The notes below the pieces were generated by a model, which saw only the letters and a list, made by a program, of their open reading frames with translations, was not told the origin of the DNA and searched no databases. The position numbers and the translations under genes are program-made. Below are positions 44,259 through 52,406 of a DNA stretch of 64,000 nucleotides, piece after piece; the stretch's first letter is position 1, and each line of letters begins with the position of its first letter. This stretch comes from Glaciihabitans sp. dw_435 (GTDB lineage: Bacteria; Actinomycetota; Actinomycetes; Actinomycetales; Microbacteriaceae): NCBI RefSeq assembly GCF_018449675.1, contig NZ_JAAVUZ010000003.1:248001-312000 (forward strand). Direction: 5' to 3'.

Positions 44259-46598
44259 CTAGTGCTGGGCCGCCCGGCGACGACGCGCGATCACGAGGAC
44301 CGCACCGGCGAGCAGCACCGTCAGCGCGATTCCGAGCGGTACGGCGACCGCGACTCCGGTCGAGGCGAGGTCGCCTGATCCCGCGGCGTCGTCGTCAGCA
44401 CCGGTTCCGGTTTCGTCGGTGCCGTCGCCAGCCGCCGCGACGGTGATGTCAGCAAAGACGGAACCCGACTCGGCCATGCGCAGCTCGATGCGGTGGGCAC
44501 CGGCCGTTGTGCCGTCCGGGATCGTGACGACTGAGTCGACGGTTCCTGCGGCGTCCGCGAGGGCGCTGTCGAGCAACAGGGGAGTCGAGTGCAGCCAGAT
44601 CTCGCCCGTCTCGCCGGGAGCGAACCCTGTCGCGTGCATGCTCACGGTGGAACCGGCCTCGACGGTGTCGGTCGACAGGGCGATGACGGGCGCTGCCGGG
44701 TCATCCGTCGCGACCGGAGTCGGCGTCTCGGTCGGCACGCTCGTGGGCGGTGGCGTGGGCTCGTTCGTCGCAGCTCCCGTCGCGGCGAGCGAGTAGGAGA
44801 CGCTCACCGGGTTCGGCTTCTTCGTCGGGTCGAGGGTCGATCCGCTCGAGTACCACCAGGCGCGGATGCCGGAGTCGAGGTAGTCGATGTACTCGGCGGG
44901 GAAGGAGTCCGGCATCGTGCGACCGTCGTTCGGCAGGGTGTACGCCCGGCCCGTGTAGTCGGGCGTCCAGGTCAGTGTGCGCACGCCGTCGACGTCCTGT
45001 GCGGCGCCCTTGCCGAAGGTCGCAACAACGACCCGCGTGTAACCCGCGCTCGTGGAGGTGGAGCTCAGTCCCCATGAAACATCGAAGCTCAGGGTGCCAG
45101 CACCGGCGGCGGAGACCGTCAGGTACGGGTTACCGAAGGTCATCTGCACGTCGGGAGCCAGTCCCGGGTACGGACGCAGGCGGAAGCCGTCGGCCCACGA
45201 GACCTGGGTCTCGCCGGTGGCCGGATCCGTCCAGCCCGTGCCGTTGGCGAAGACGAACTGCTTCGTCGCATCGAGCGTGACGGCGCCGAACAGGTCGCGC
45301 GTCCACTCCTTCGCGTAGTTGGATACCGACCAGCGCAGGGTGGTGGCGGATGTCGCGACAGCGCCGGCCGGAGCTGCGGCGACGGCCTTCGTGGCAGGTC
45401 CCACCCACGGTGTGGTCGGGGGAACCTCAGGCTCGGTCACCGTCTGTCCCGGGGCGACCGGAAGCGTCGTGGGAGCGGCAATCGCACCGGTGCGGTCGAT
45501 GTAGCTGATGCGCGCGGTGTTGTAGGGGTGGCTGACGAAGACGCGCGTGCCCGAGTCATCCGCTGTCACGGCCCAGACGTTCGCGTTGGCGGTGCCGGTT
45601 CCGCTGGTGACGCCCGCCGCGGAAAAGTCGATCGTGGTGCTGACAGTCCAGGTGGCGGGGCTCACGACCGAGAGCGTGATGGAGAATCCGTTGCCCGCGT
45701 AGATCTCGTGGGTGACGGGGTTTACCGACAGCTCGCGCGTGGTGCTTCCCAATTCGATCGGGGTACCCACGTGCAGCATGGTGGCGGTGTCGAGCACCAT
45801 GAGCTTGGTGTTGACCCAGGTGTCGGCGAGCTTCGGGGCGACGCCCACGTAGAGGTGACCGAGGCTTTCGTCCACGGCGAGGTTCGTCGGGCGACCGCTC
45901 GAGGCGACGCCATCGACCTTGAAGGTCGTGATCGGGGTGGCGATGCTCGACATCCACGAGTTGGTCACGGTGTTGTACCCGGTGATGACGCCGGCGCGGC
46001 CCTCCGCGATCCACAGCATGCGGTTCTTCGAGTCGTAGACCGTGTCCTTGATGAGCGGGTAGGTCTCCGTGGTGATGCTCACCTCGGCGGAAACGGTGCC
46101 GGCAGCGGGATCGATGGTGGTGATGCCGGCGTCGGTGACGTAGAGCTCACCGGTGTCGGTGTCGAGGTTCATGCGACCGGCAAGCGTCGGAGCGCCCTCG
46201 ATGACCTTCTTCACCGCGTTGGTCTGGGTGTTGATCACCGTGAGATCACCGGAGCGGTAGCCGAGCACGTAGAGCTCGTGAGCCGCGGAACTCACCGCGA
46301 GCAGTGCGGGCTCGGAGTCGGCCAGCTCGATGGTAGTGGGGGAGACTTCGCCGGTCTCGGTGTTCATCCAGCCGATGGCGCCGGTCTTCGACGAGCCGCG
46401 GTCGAACGGGAAGTACAGCCGGTTGGCGGCACCGTCGAGGGCCTGGCTGCGGACGAGCGCGCCCGCGGGCGTCGTGCCGCCGATCGCATAGGCGGGCGAG
46501 TCCGCCGCGTACGTCGGGGCTGCGGCAAGCAGTCCTGCTGCGATGACCGCGGTGACCGACGCCGTGGCGACGATACGCGGGATGAAACGTGATTTCAC
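44259..46598 (-). CDS. LASTG-anchored surface protein with beta-propeller and HtaA-like domain
   Basis: A 779-residue cell-surface protein. From GTG 46598 (GGAG five bases upstream) it has a signal peptide to about residue 31 (LLAAAPTYA), a YVTN-type beta-propeller (about 40-375), and an HtaA-like region (about 415-605). A Pro/Thr linker and an Ig-like domain follow, then a C-terminal LASTG (744-748), a hydrophobic helix and RRRR. LAxTG is the motif of class E sortases. The HtaA call rests on the pattern LRWSVSNYAKEW, FANGTGWTDPATGETQVSW, the NPYLTV/GTLSFDVSWG pair and AEYIDYLDSGIRAWWYSSG. In corynebacteria HtaA domains bind heme. The promoter carries a DtxR/IdeR iron box, which agrees with a heme/iron role. 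Confidence 0.8.
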   Translation of the reverse strand: MKSRFIPRIVATASVTAVIAAGLLAAAPTYAADSPAYAIGGTTPAGALVRSQALDGAANRLYFPFDRGSSKTGAIGWMNTETGEVSPTTIELADSEPALLAVSSAAHELYVLGYRSGDLTVINTQTNAVKKVIEGAPTLAGRMNLDTDTGELYVTDAGITTIDPAAGTVSAEVSITTETYPLIKDTVYDSKNRMLWIAEGRAGVITGYNTVTNSWMSSIATPITTFKVDGVASSGRPTNLAVDESLGHLYVGVAPKLADTWVNTKLMVLDTATMLHVGTPIELGSTTRELSVNPVTHEIYAGNGFSITLSVVSPATWTVSTTIDFSAAGVTSGTGTANANVWAVTADDSGTRVFVSHPYNTARISYIDRTGAIAAPTTLPVAPGQTVTEPEVPPTTPWVGPATKAVAAAPAGAVATSATTLRWSVSNYAKEWTRDLFGAVTLDATKQFVFANGTGWTDPATGETQVSWADGFRLRPYPGLAPDVQMTFGNPYLTVSAAGAGTLSFDVSWGLSSTSTSAGYTRVVVATFGKGAAQDVDGVRTLTWTPDYTGRAYTLPNDGRTMPDSFPAEYIDYLDSGIRAWWYSSGSTLDPTKKPNPVSVSYSLAATGAATNEPTPPPTSVPTETPTPVATDDPAAPVIALSTDTVEAGSTVSMHATGFAPGETGEIWLHSTPLLLDSALADAAGTVDSVVTIPDGTTAGAHRIELRMAESGSVFADITVAAAGDGTDETGTGADDDAAGSGDLASTGVAVAVPLGIALTVLLAGAVLVIARRRRAAQH

Positions 46599-46731
46599 TG
46601 GTTCTCCGGGGGATGGATGAGCCGCGTCCGGGCGCGCAAAAAGCACCGCCGGGCGGTTGGATGCACCGGTCCACGCCGCGTGTATGACAGGTGGCGCGGG
46701 CGCCGGTCATTGGGGGACTCACAGGAGCAGG

Positions 46732-46767
46732 TGAGGTTAGCCTAACCTTAATTGAGGAGAAGTCCAA
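46732..46767 (-). promoter_or_regulatory. Iron-regulated promoter with DtxR/IdeR box (46732-46750)
   Basis: On the plus strand 46732-46750 reads TGAGGTTAGCCTAACCTTA, containing the perfect 15-base palindrome AGGTTAG-C-CTAACCT. It differs from the DtxR/IdeR consensus at few positions. On the minus strand a -35 TTGGAC (46767-46762), a 17-base spacer and a -10 TAGGCT (46744-46739) can be drawn, so the box covers the -10. The gene start is about 134 bases downstream. Confidence 0.85.
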
Positions 46768-46777
46768 GCTTGGGGTG

Positions 46778-47779
46778 CTAGCGGTGTCCCCGGAGCGCGA
46801 GTTCGCAGATGCGCTGGCACAGGGCGGGGAAATCCACGCCCACGGCGGCCGCCGACTGGGGGAGTAGGCTCGTGGCGGTCATGCCCGGCAGGGTGTTGAC
46901 CTCGATGAGCCACAGCTGCCCCGAGTCATCCAGTCGAAAGTCCGACCTGCTGTAGGAATCGAGCTTGAGGGTGCGATGGGCGGCGACCGCGATCCGGCGG
47001 GCCTCCTCGGCCACCTCGCTCGGCAGATCGGCCGGAAAAACCTCATGCACGGTACCCGGGAGGTACTTGTCCTCGTAGGAGAAGGGCTCATCGCCTCCGA
47101 GCAGGATCTCCCCGACGGCCAAAGCGCCGCCATCGAGAACACCGACGGTGATTTCCCGTCCGGCGATGTACCGCTCGACAATGACCTCGCCGTACTGTCC
47201 GGCGACGGCGTAGGCGGCGGCGAGATCCGCGCTATTGCGCACGAGGGTCAGTCCCACCGTCGACCCCTGGGAGGCCGGCTTCACGATCACCGGAATGCCG
47301 AGGTGGGTCTCCACGGTCTCGGCATCGGGGGATCCCATGATCCAGTGCGGGGTGGGAATGCCCGCCACGCGAAACAGCCTCTTGGAGATGTCCTTGTCCA
47401 TGGCGAGAGCACTGCCGAGCGGACCAGACCCGGTGTACGGAATGCCGGCGATCTCGAGGAGGGATTGCACCCGTCCGTTTTCACCCCGCCCGCCGTGCAG
47501 GGCCATGAACACGACGTCAAAATCGACGAGGCTCGCCGACAGGTCCATGATGCGGGACGTGCCGCGGATCGTCACCAGCTCGAGCTCGGTGGGCGGCGCA
47601 ATGCTCACGCTCGCGCCCAGGATGCGTTCTTCGCGATCTGCAAGCACAACACCGCGGGCCGCATCGACCAGCACGACGTCGTGGCCGAGGGACCGCAACG
47701 CGGGCGTCACCTGGGCGGCACTTGCGATGGAGACATCCCGCTCTTCGGACTCCCCACCAAATAGCACAGCAATTCGCAT
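46778..47779 (-). CDS. ddl: D-alanine--D-alanine ligase
   Basis: Joins two D-alanines with ATP for peptidoglycan precursors. The 333-residue ATP-grasp protein begins MRIAVLFGGESEERDVSI, with FMALHGGRGENG, the KPASQGSTVGL lid loop and the C-terminal metal site RSDFRLDDSGQLWLIEVNTLPGMT. I cannot read D-Ala versus D-lactate/D-Ser specificity, though the general layout is that of ordinary Ddl. Not clustered with other mur genes. Its 3' end lies about 28 bases before the iron-regulated promoter. Confidence 0.92.
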   Translation of the reverse strand: MRIAVLFGGESEERDVSIASAAQVTPALRSLGHDVVLVDAARGVVLADREERILGASVSIAPPTELELVTIRGTSRIMDLSASLVDFDVVFMALHGGRGENGRVQSLLEIAGIPYTGSGPLGSALAMDKDISKRLFRVAGIPTPHWIMGSPDAETVETHLGIPVIVKPASQGSTVGLTLVRNSADLAAAYAVAGQYGEVIVERYIAGREITVGVLDGGALAVGEILLGGDEPFSYEDKYLPGTVHEVFPADLPSEVAEEARRIAVAAHRTLKLDSYSRSDFRLDDSGQLWLIEVNTLPGMTATSLLPQSAAAVGVDFPALCQRICELALRGHR

Positions 47780-47859
47780 GTGGCCAGCGTAGGAGGTTTT
47801 GCGTGAGTGGCGCTCACAATGATTTCGGACACGCCGACCCCAGACCCTACGCTGGAGGG

Positions 47860-48147
47860 GTGCCCTCGTACCGCGTGATGATGACCGTCGGCGCCATGCG
47901 TCCGGGAGTGTCTCCAGCCGTGGTCCTCCCCGCCGCTGCTGCTGCCGCCGCGGAATTCACCATCGTCGAGGCGTCAGACGTCGCGGTAGTGGCCGGCGCG
48001 GCCCGTCTGACGGTGCGATTCATGGCGGATGACCCGGAGCTGGCGCTTCAGATCGGCGAACACGTCACCTCCGTCACCGCCTCACTCGCGCGGGTCGACA
48101 CCTGGGCGGTCACCGAGCGTGTGCAGGGCCGATGGATCAGGGTCTGA
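47860..48147 (+). CDS. Conserved hypothetical small protein
   Basis: A 95-residue protein with a betaalpha pattern: PSYRVMMTVGAMRPGVSP, an Ala-rich helix (VLPAAAAAAAEF), then VVEASDVAVVAGAARLTVRF and a C-terminal TERVQGRWIRV. I think it is conserved among related actinobacteria but know of no function. GTG 47860 has GGAGGGG overlapping it, and an alternative ATG lies six codons downstream (47878). Its last 11 bases overlap the convergent small acidic gene. Confidence 0.6.
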   Translation: MPSYRVMMTVGAMRPGVSPAVVLPAAAAAAAEFTIVEASDVAVVAGAARLTVRFMADDPELALQIGEHVTSVTASLARVDTWAVTERVQGRWIRV

Positions 48148-48310
48148 GGGTGGGTTCGACGTCCGGGTCGGCATCGGCGCCCGGGTCATCCACCACCCTG
48201 GCGTCTTCGTAGTTTTCGGGCAGCGCTGACTCGTCGCCCAACCCGTCGTCGGTCTGAACGGCCGGTACTTCATCAAAGCTGGGTGTCGATGCGGGTGTTG
48301 TGTCGCTCAT
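48137..48310 (-). CDS. Small acidic hypothetical protein (57 aa)
   Basis: A 57-residue, very acidic protein with no hydrophobic segment and no cysteine: MSDTTPASTPSFDEVPAV at the start, then alternating Asp/Glu and Pro (YEDARVVDDPGADADPD). ATG 48310 is well supported by GGAGG at a seven-base spacing, which is why I report it despite its size. Probably disordered. Function unknown. Its stop overlaps the opposite gene by 11 bases. Confidence 0.5.
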   Translation of the reverse strand: MSDTTPASTPSFDEVPAVQTDDGLGDESALPENYEDARVVDDPGADADPDVEPTLRP

Positions 48311-48486
48311 GGGGTGCCCTCCTGAAGAACAGTGCTCGAGACTCGGTCGCGAACGGGGCCGTTCGCGCTCGTCCCACTCAACGACGGCCACCGCCGCCCG
48401 GCAAGGGCTGGCCGGGGCCGGGGAGCCGACGTACGCTATCGCCGGCTGCCCGCACCCGAACTCCGCGCATCTGAACTCGGCGCAGC

Positions 48487-50607
48487 TCAGACGTCGGTGG
48501 GCGACCAGTGCAGTCCGAGCACCCGGAGCACCCAGGCGTACTCGAAGGCCTTCTTGCGCCACGCCTCGTAGCGACCGCTGACGCCGCCGTGCCCGGCACT
48601 CATCTCGGTGCGCAGGAGCACTGGAGCGCCCACTTCCCGCAGACGCGCGACCCACTTCGCCGGCTCGACGTACAGCACGCGAGTGTCGTTGATGCTGGTC
48701 ACCGCCAGGATCTGCGGATACGCAACCTCGGCCACGTTCTCGTAGGGCGAGTACGACTTCATCAGCGCGTACACCTCGGGGTCGTGCAGCGGGTCACCCC
48801 ACTCGTCCCACTCGATGACCGTCAGCGGCAGCGACGGATCGAGAATGCTCGTCAGCGGGTCGACGAACGGCACCGCGGCGAGAATCCCCGCGAACGTATC
48901 GGGCGCGAGGTTGGCAACGGCGCCCATCAGCAGTCCGCCGGCGCTGCCGCCCTCGGCGACGAGACGCTCGGGGGTGGTCCAGCCCTCGTCAATCAGGTGA
49001 CGTGCGACGGCAACGAAGTCGGTGAAGGTGTTCTTCTTGGTGAGTGTCTTGCCGTTCTCGTACCAGGCCCGGCCGAGCTCCCCGCCTCCGCGCACGTGAG
49101 CGACGGCGAAGACGACCCCGCGATCGAGCAGGCTGATGCGCGCGATGGAGAACCCAGGATCGATGCTGTGCTCGTACGACCCGTAGCCATAGAGCAGCGT
49201 CGGCGCGACCTCTCCGGGCACGACGAGATCGTGGCGGTAGACGAGCGAGATCGGGATGCGGGTGCCGTCCTCGGCCGTTGCCCACTCGCGGCGCTGCGAC
49301 AGCAGAGCCGGGTCGTAGTGACCGAGCACCGGCTGCTGCTTGAGAAGCGTCAGGGACGCGGATGCCACGGAGTAGTCGAACACGGTCGACGGGGTCACGA
49401 AGCTTCCGTAGTACATGCGCACGGTCGGCTGCGTCCACTCGGGGTTACCGCCGGCGCCCACGGAGAACAGCTCCTCCTCGAAGTGGACCTCCTCGAACAC
49501 GGGTTCCGCCGAGCCGTCCACCTTCGCTACCGCCACCCGCGAGAGCGCGTCGCGGCGATACGCCAGCACCAGGTGGTTCGCGAACGCGTCGACGCTCTCG
49601 ATGCGCGTGCCGGGGTTGTGCGGCACGAGCACGCGGGGGTCGGACGTGGGGTCGTCGGCCGGGACATCCGCTATCTCAAAATCGATCGCGTTGTAGTTGT
49701 GAACGATGAGCAGACGGTCCTCGCCGCCGAGAACCGCGTGCTCGATCGAGTACTCGATGCCATCGCGACGCGGCCAGACCACGCGGAATTCCTGGGTCGG
49801 TGTTGCGGCGTCGAGAATCCACGCCTCGCTCGTGACGCTGGAACCGGCCTCGATGACGAGGTACCGGCGGCTGCGGGTGAGTCCGATTCCGGTCCAGAAC
49901 GCCTCATCGGGTTCGTGGAAGACCGTCACGTCGTCCGTCGAGGGGGTGCCGATCTCGTGGCGCCAGACGGTGTCGGGTCGCCACGAGTCATCCACCGTTG
50001 TGTAAAAAGCGAACTGGCCCGTGGCATCGAACAGTGCGCCACCCGAGGTGTTGGATACCTCATCGGCGAGGTCCTCTCCCGTCGCGATGTCGCGGATGCG
50101 CAGGGTGTAGCGCTCGTCCCCGATGGTGTCGACGGCGTACAGCAGCTGGGTGCCGTCGCCGTTGATGTCGAAGCTGCCCAGGGAGAAGAACTCCGTGCCC
50201 TCCGCTTCGACGTTGTCATCGAGCACGATCTCTTCGCCTGGAAGGGCTGCCCCGGCGTCTCCGAGGACCGGCGGCGTCCAGTCATCCGCTCCGGAAATCG
50301 GCACGCGGCAGTGAATGGCGTACTGCTGGCCCTCGACGGTGCGGGAATAGTACCACCACTCGCCCTGGCGCACGGGCACCGACAGATCGGTCTCGAGGGT
50401 GTGTCCCTTGATCTCTTCGAACAGCTGCTCGCGCAGGAGCTCGAGATCGTCGGTCTGCTGATCGGTGTAGGCGTTTTCCGCCTCGAGATGGGCGACGACC
50501 GCCGGACTCTCCTTCTCGCGAAGCCACTCGTAGTTGTCGATGACAACATCTCCGTGGTGGGTTCGTGTGCTGGGGATTTGTGCGGCGACCGGGGGTAGCA
50601 GAGTCAT
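48487..50607 (-). CDS. ptrB: Oligopeptidase B / prolyl-oligopeptidase family (S9)
   Basis: A 706-residue S9 peptidase. The N-terminal seven-bladed propeller occupies about residues 75-410. The catalytic domain has the nucleophile in AEGGSAGGLLMG, the Asp in SINDTRVLYVEPAKW and the His in SAGHGGVSGRYE. The acidic residues expected for Arg/Lys specificity are plausible but not certain. No signal peptide; cleaves short peptides in the cytoplasm. ATG 50607 chosen over an in-frame ATG nine codons upstream. Confidence 0.9.
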   Translation of the reverse strand: MTLLPPVAAQIPSTRTHHGDVVIDNYEWLREKESPAVVAHLEAENAYTDQQTDDLELLREQLFEEIKGHTLETDLSVPVRQGEWWYYSRTVEGQQYAIHCRVPISGADDWTPPVLGDAGAALPGEEIVLDDNVEAEGTEFFSLGSFDINGDGTQLLYAVDTIGDERYTLRIRDIATGEDLADEVSNTSGGALFDATGQFAFYTTVDDSWRPDTVWRHEIGTPSTDDVTVFHEPDEAFWTGIGLTRSRRYLVIEAGSSVTSEAWILDAATPTQEFRVVWPRRDGIEYSIEHAVLGGEDRLLIVHNYNAIDFEIADVPADDPTSDPRVLVPHNPGTRIESVDAFANHLVLAYRRDALSRVAVAKVDGSAEPVFEEVHFEEELFSVGAGGNPEWTQPTVRMYYGSFVTPSTVFDYSVASASLTLLKQQPVLGHYDPALLSQRREWATAEDGTRIPISLVYRHDLVVPGEVAPTLLYGYGSYEHSIDPGFSIARISLLDRGVVFAVAHVRGGGELGRAWYENGKTLTKKNTFTDFVAVARHLIDEGWTTPERLVAEGGSAGGLLMGAVANLAPDTFAGILAAVPFVDPLTSILDPSLPLTVIEWDEWGDPLHDPEVYALMKSYSPYENVAEVAYPQILAVTSINDTRVLYVEPAKWVARLREVGAPVLLRTEMSAGHGGVSGRYEAWRKKAFEYAWVLRVLGLHWSPTDV

Positions 50608-50755
50608 GCGTTCAGGGTATCGCCGGGGCATCACCGGTCGCTGTGCTGGGGACGAATGCCGCTCGTGGCGTAACCCTCGGGGACCGCATAGAATTCTCGT
50701 AGGAAGCTGACCTGCCCAGACCCCGCAGTTCGCGCCACCTGGTCAGGAGGCCGCT

Positions 50756-51577
50756 GTGGGAGTAAATCTGTTTACTGCCTCGATGCGCCCGTTTGCCAGT
50801 TTCTGGGTGCGATACCGGGCACCATCGTGGCGACGGATTCCGCAGCCGCTGGACAGCCCGCACGCCACCGCACCGGGCCCGGATCCGCTGCGCGTGCTTC
50901 TCATCGGGTACGGCGTTGCCATGGGGTACGGCGTGCTCACCCACGACCTCTCGCTCGCCGGCCACATCGCGCGGCAGCTGTCGTCGGAGACTGGGCGGGG
51001 CGTGCAGATCGACATCCTCACCGACCCCGACATGACGGCCCAGGGAGCGCTGCGCCTCGTGGAGCGGGTGCGGCTGAGTGACTTCGACGCGCTCGTGCTC
51101 GCGATCGGCCTGAACGAGGCACACCGACTGTCGTCCCTCCGGGCTTGGCGCAAGAAACTGACGGCGCTGCTCGACTACGTGGACCGCAAGAAACCGAAGG
51201 GGTTCGTCACGATCCTGATCTCGGTTCCGCCCATGCAGGCGATCACCGCCTTTCCGGAAGTTCTGTCGCAGCTGGCCAACCGTCACGCGCTCGCGCTCAA
51301 CGAGGCATCCCATGCGGTCGCTGCCCTTCACTGTGGCGTCGTCTACGCGCCCATCTCGCGAACCATCGAGGAACGTTCTGATCGCAGTACGCCTCGGCAC
51401 CGCAACAGCTACTGGACCCGGCACACTTACTCGCACTGGGCGAACATGATCGTCTCTGCAGTGCACCAGAGGTCGGTGACCTTCCCGTCGCGGGTTCCCA
51501 GAGTCGCGCCCGGTACGACAGGGTCGGTGGAAGTGGATGCCTCTGCGCCCGCCTCACCGGACGCAGACGTCACCTGA
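50756..51577 (+). CDS. SGNH-fold protein lacking the nucleophile serine
   Basis: A 273-residue protein related to SGNH/GDSL hydrolases by the layout VLLIGYGVAMGYGVLTHDLS (block I), LVLAIGLNEAHRL (block III) and YSHWANMI near the C-terminus (block V). The block I serine is replaced: residues 51-57 read GYGVAMG where GDSxxxG is expected. The His of block V is present. It is therefore probably not an active hydrolase in the usual way, or uses other residues. GTG 50756 start; the last 30 residues are Ser/Ala/Pro-rich. Confidence 0.6.
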   Translation: MGVNLFTASMRPFASFWVRYRAPSWRRIPQPLDSPHATAPGPDPLRVLLIGYGVAMGYGVLTHDLSLAGHIARQLSSETGRGVQIDILTDPDMTAQGALRLVERVRLSDFDALVLAIGLNEAHRLSSLRAWRKKLTALLDYVDRKKPKGFVTILISVPPMQAITAFPEVLSQLANRHALALNEASHAVAALHCGVVYAPISRTIEERSDRSTPRHRNSYWTRHTYSHWANMIVSAVHQRSVTFPSRVPRVAPGTTGSVEVDASAPASPDADVT

Positions 51578-51807
51578 CGGCCGCTCCGCCCGGACGCCAC
51601 GCACCTGACGGCCGCCCCGCCCGAACGCCGCGCATTTCTCGGCTGCCACCCGTTCGCTGATTCGCTCATTCGATCATCCATAGCGTCCTCACACCCACTT
51701 CGCGGTGTTCGTGGACCGCGGTCATGGCCTGCTGCTACGGAGCGAACCGATCCTTGAGACATGGCATCGCGCACCGAGCAGATGCCACCGAAGGAAAAGA
51801 GAAACTC

Positions 51808-51936
51808 ATGATCGAGATCATCACTCCAGAGGCAATGATTGCGAACCGTTCGTCGCTCCGCCGGGATGCGCGGATCATCGACATCGCTCCGCACGGTGCA
51901 TCCGCCCTCATCATCGACAGGTCCGCCATTATTTAG
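51808..51936 (+). CDS. Possible small protein (42 aa)
   Basis: ATG 51808 is preceded by GGAAAAGAGAAACTC and opens a frame for 42 residues (MIEIITPEAMIANRSSLRRD, then RIIDIAPHGASALIIDRSAII). The amphipathic, Ile-rich character and the good upstream purine stretch support translation; there is no hit I can name. It is followed by a hairpin terminator at 51959-51995, which fits a short stand-alone transcript. Confidence 0.35.
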   Translation: MIEIITPEAMIANRSSLRRDARIIDIAPHGASALIIDRSAII

Positions 51937-51958
51937 CGGACCGGTCCGCACCACCCCG

Positions 51959-51995
51959 AACGCCGTCGGTCATCTTCCCCGTGACCGGCGGCGTT
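51959..51995 (+). terminator. Hairpin terminator
   Basis: Arms AACGCCGTCGGTCA (51959-51972) and TGACCGGCGGCGTT (51982-51995) pair except for one mismatch, around a C-rich loop, and are followed by TGTCTG. Confidence 0.65.
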
Positions 51996-52197
51996 TGTCT
52001 GCCGTCCTCGGCAGTCTCATAGCTGGCTCGCATGGAACGTGCATCGCTTGGCTAGCTGGCTCCGAAGTTCGGGGCGCATTGTTAGTGACATGAGGTTGCG
52101 AACGCAGCAACGTCAGAAGTTTTCCTGAACTGGGTCCACCCGAGTGATCGGATAGCTCCGCGAGACGGACGCTGGGTTAGAGCAGCGTCCCTCCGAC

Positions 52198-52240
52198 AAG
52201 CGCCGCCGTATTCTTACCCCCTGGGGATCCGGCGGCGCTT
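52198..52240 (+). terminator. Hairpin terminator with inner stem
   Basis: Arms AAGCGCCGCCG (52198-52208) and its exact complement (52230-52240), with an inner CCCC/GGGG stem in the loop, followed by TCTCGTT. An 8-bp hairpin precedes it at 52167-52190. Confidence 0.6.
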
Positions 52241-52406
52241 TCTCGTTAACGACGTCGCAGCGTGCCCGCGTCCACACCGCTGGGCAGACTCGTCGTAGTC
52301 GAACGTGGCAACGCGTCTTCCCCTCCACAGGCGCCAGATTCATCCCCAGTTCCACAGATGTGTCGAACACCCGTCCCGGCATTTCGGGGCGGCGTTGAAT
52401 AGTCAT

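Larger units (their letters stand above)
51937..52406. other. Intergenic stretch with three hairpins
   Basis: 470 bases with no credible gene. It holds a terminator-like hairpin at 51959-51995, an 8-bp hairpin (GGACGCTG) at 52167-52190 and a second terminator-like hairpin at 52198-52240. The last 160 bases lead to the DUF222-HNH gene. The two adjacent hairpins near 52.2 kb could be the end of a small RNA or a leader structure; nothing identifies which. Confidence 0.5.

Noticed and set aside
46778-47779. VanA-like D-Ala-D-Lac ligase instead of Ddl
   Set aside because: No vanH or vanX neighbours and the sequence looks like an ordinary Ddl.
48508-50598. A 696-residue open frame opposite the oligopeptidase gene
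   Set aside because: Same reason: antisense of a clear S9 peptidase, no motif, unlikely composition.
52167-52240. Resemblance to the actinobacterial 6C RNA (two C-loop hairpins)
   Set aside because: The second loop's Cs pair with a G run and the first loop is not C-rich; the consensus is not met.
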